A stretch of DNA of 36,292 nucleotides from Coemansia sp. RSA 1804 (Eukaryota > Kickxellomycota > Kickxellomycetes > Kickxellales > Kickxellaceae), in contig JANBTH010000099.1 of the NCBI GenBank assembly GCA_027578815.1, forward strand, positions 1 through 36,292. Direction: 5' to 3'. Position 1 is the first letter of the stretch, and each line of letters begins with the position of its first letter. The position numbers and the translations under genes were made by a program. This document shows, one piece after another, positions 36,235 through 36,292 of this stretch. Below the pieces are notes generated by a model that worked only from the letters and a program-made list of their open reading frames with translations, ran no database searches and had not been told where the DNA came from.

Positions 36235-36292
36235 ATGTATCACCATTGCAGCGAGAAAAACTCTTGCGATTACATAGCCGATCAAGTTTGGA
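36235..36292 (+). CDS. 5' end of a gene leaving the window, product unknown
   Basis: First ATG after the TATA box; the frame is open to the window end (19 codons, beginning MYHHCSEKNSCDY). The evidence is only promoter context and an open frame, so an untranslated leader or an early intron remains possible. Confidence 0.4.
   Translation, partial: MYHHCSEKNSCDYIADQVW

Overview
The window looks like nuclear DNA of an early-diverging fungus. Kickxellomycotina (Coemansia or Linderina type) is my best guess, but it rests only on gene content and style. Genes are single uninterrupted frames on both strands with AT-rich spacers. Many have a TATA-like box about 50-200 bases before the first ATG. The protein families are fungal: an RTA1-like membrane protein, a Fet3/laccase-type multicopper oxidase, full-length ABCC transporter and PF02458-type acyltransferases. 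No rRNA, tRNA, CRISPR array or intact transposon was recognised.

Left part (1-12.1 kb): the 3' end of a gene enters from the left. It is followed by a membrane-anchored 5'-nucleotidase-like metallophosphatase, an RTA1-like seven-helix protein, an orphan four-helix membrane protein and a secreted multicopper oxidase. Two minus-strand low-complexity proteins follow: one Gln/Gly-rich with a conserved-looking helical C-terminus, one long and disordered.

Middle part (12.5-27.0 kb): four paralogous HxxxDG/DFGxG acyltransferases lie on the minus strand. A short-chain dehydrogenase/reductase (plus strand) sits between the second and third. A 1718-residue ABCC/MRP-type transporter (plus strand) closes the block. 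This has the layout of a metabolite cluster (oxidoreduction, several acylations, export or vacuolar sequestration) but has no polyketide synthase, NRPS or terpene synthase core in the window. The cluster reading is inference. A UvrD/Srs2-like helicase follows at 27.3-30.4 kb and is probably housekeeping.

Right part (30.5-36.3 kb): composition turns strongly AT-rich. Two diverged small genes with no recognised family lie in a tandem duplication with a period of about 1365 bases. Each unit also carries a nested repeat of about 206 bases centred on an imperfect hairpin. The non-coding flanks of the two units are better conserved than the coding regions, which suggests a fast-evolving small-protein family. 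At the right edge a TATA box and a first ATG mark the start of another gene that runs out of the window.
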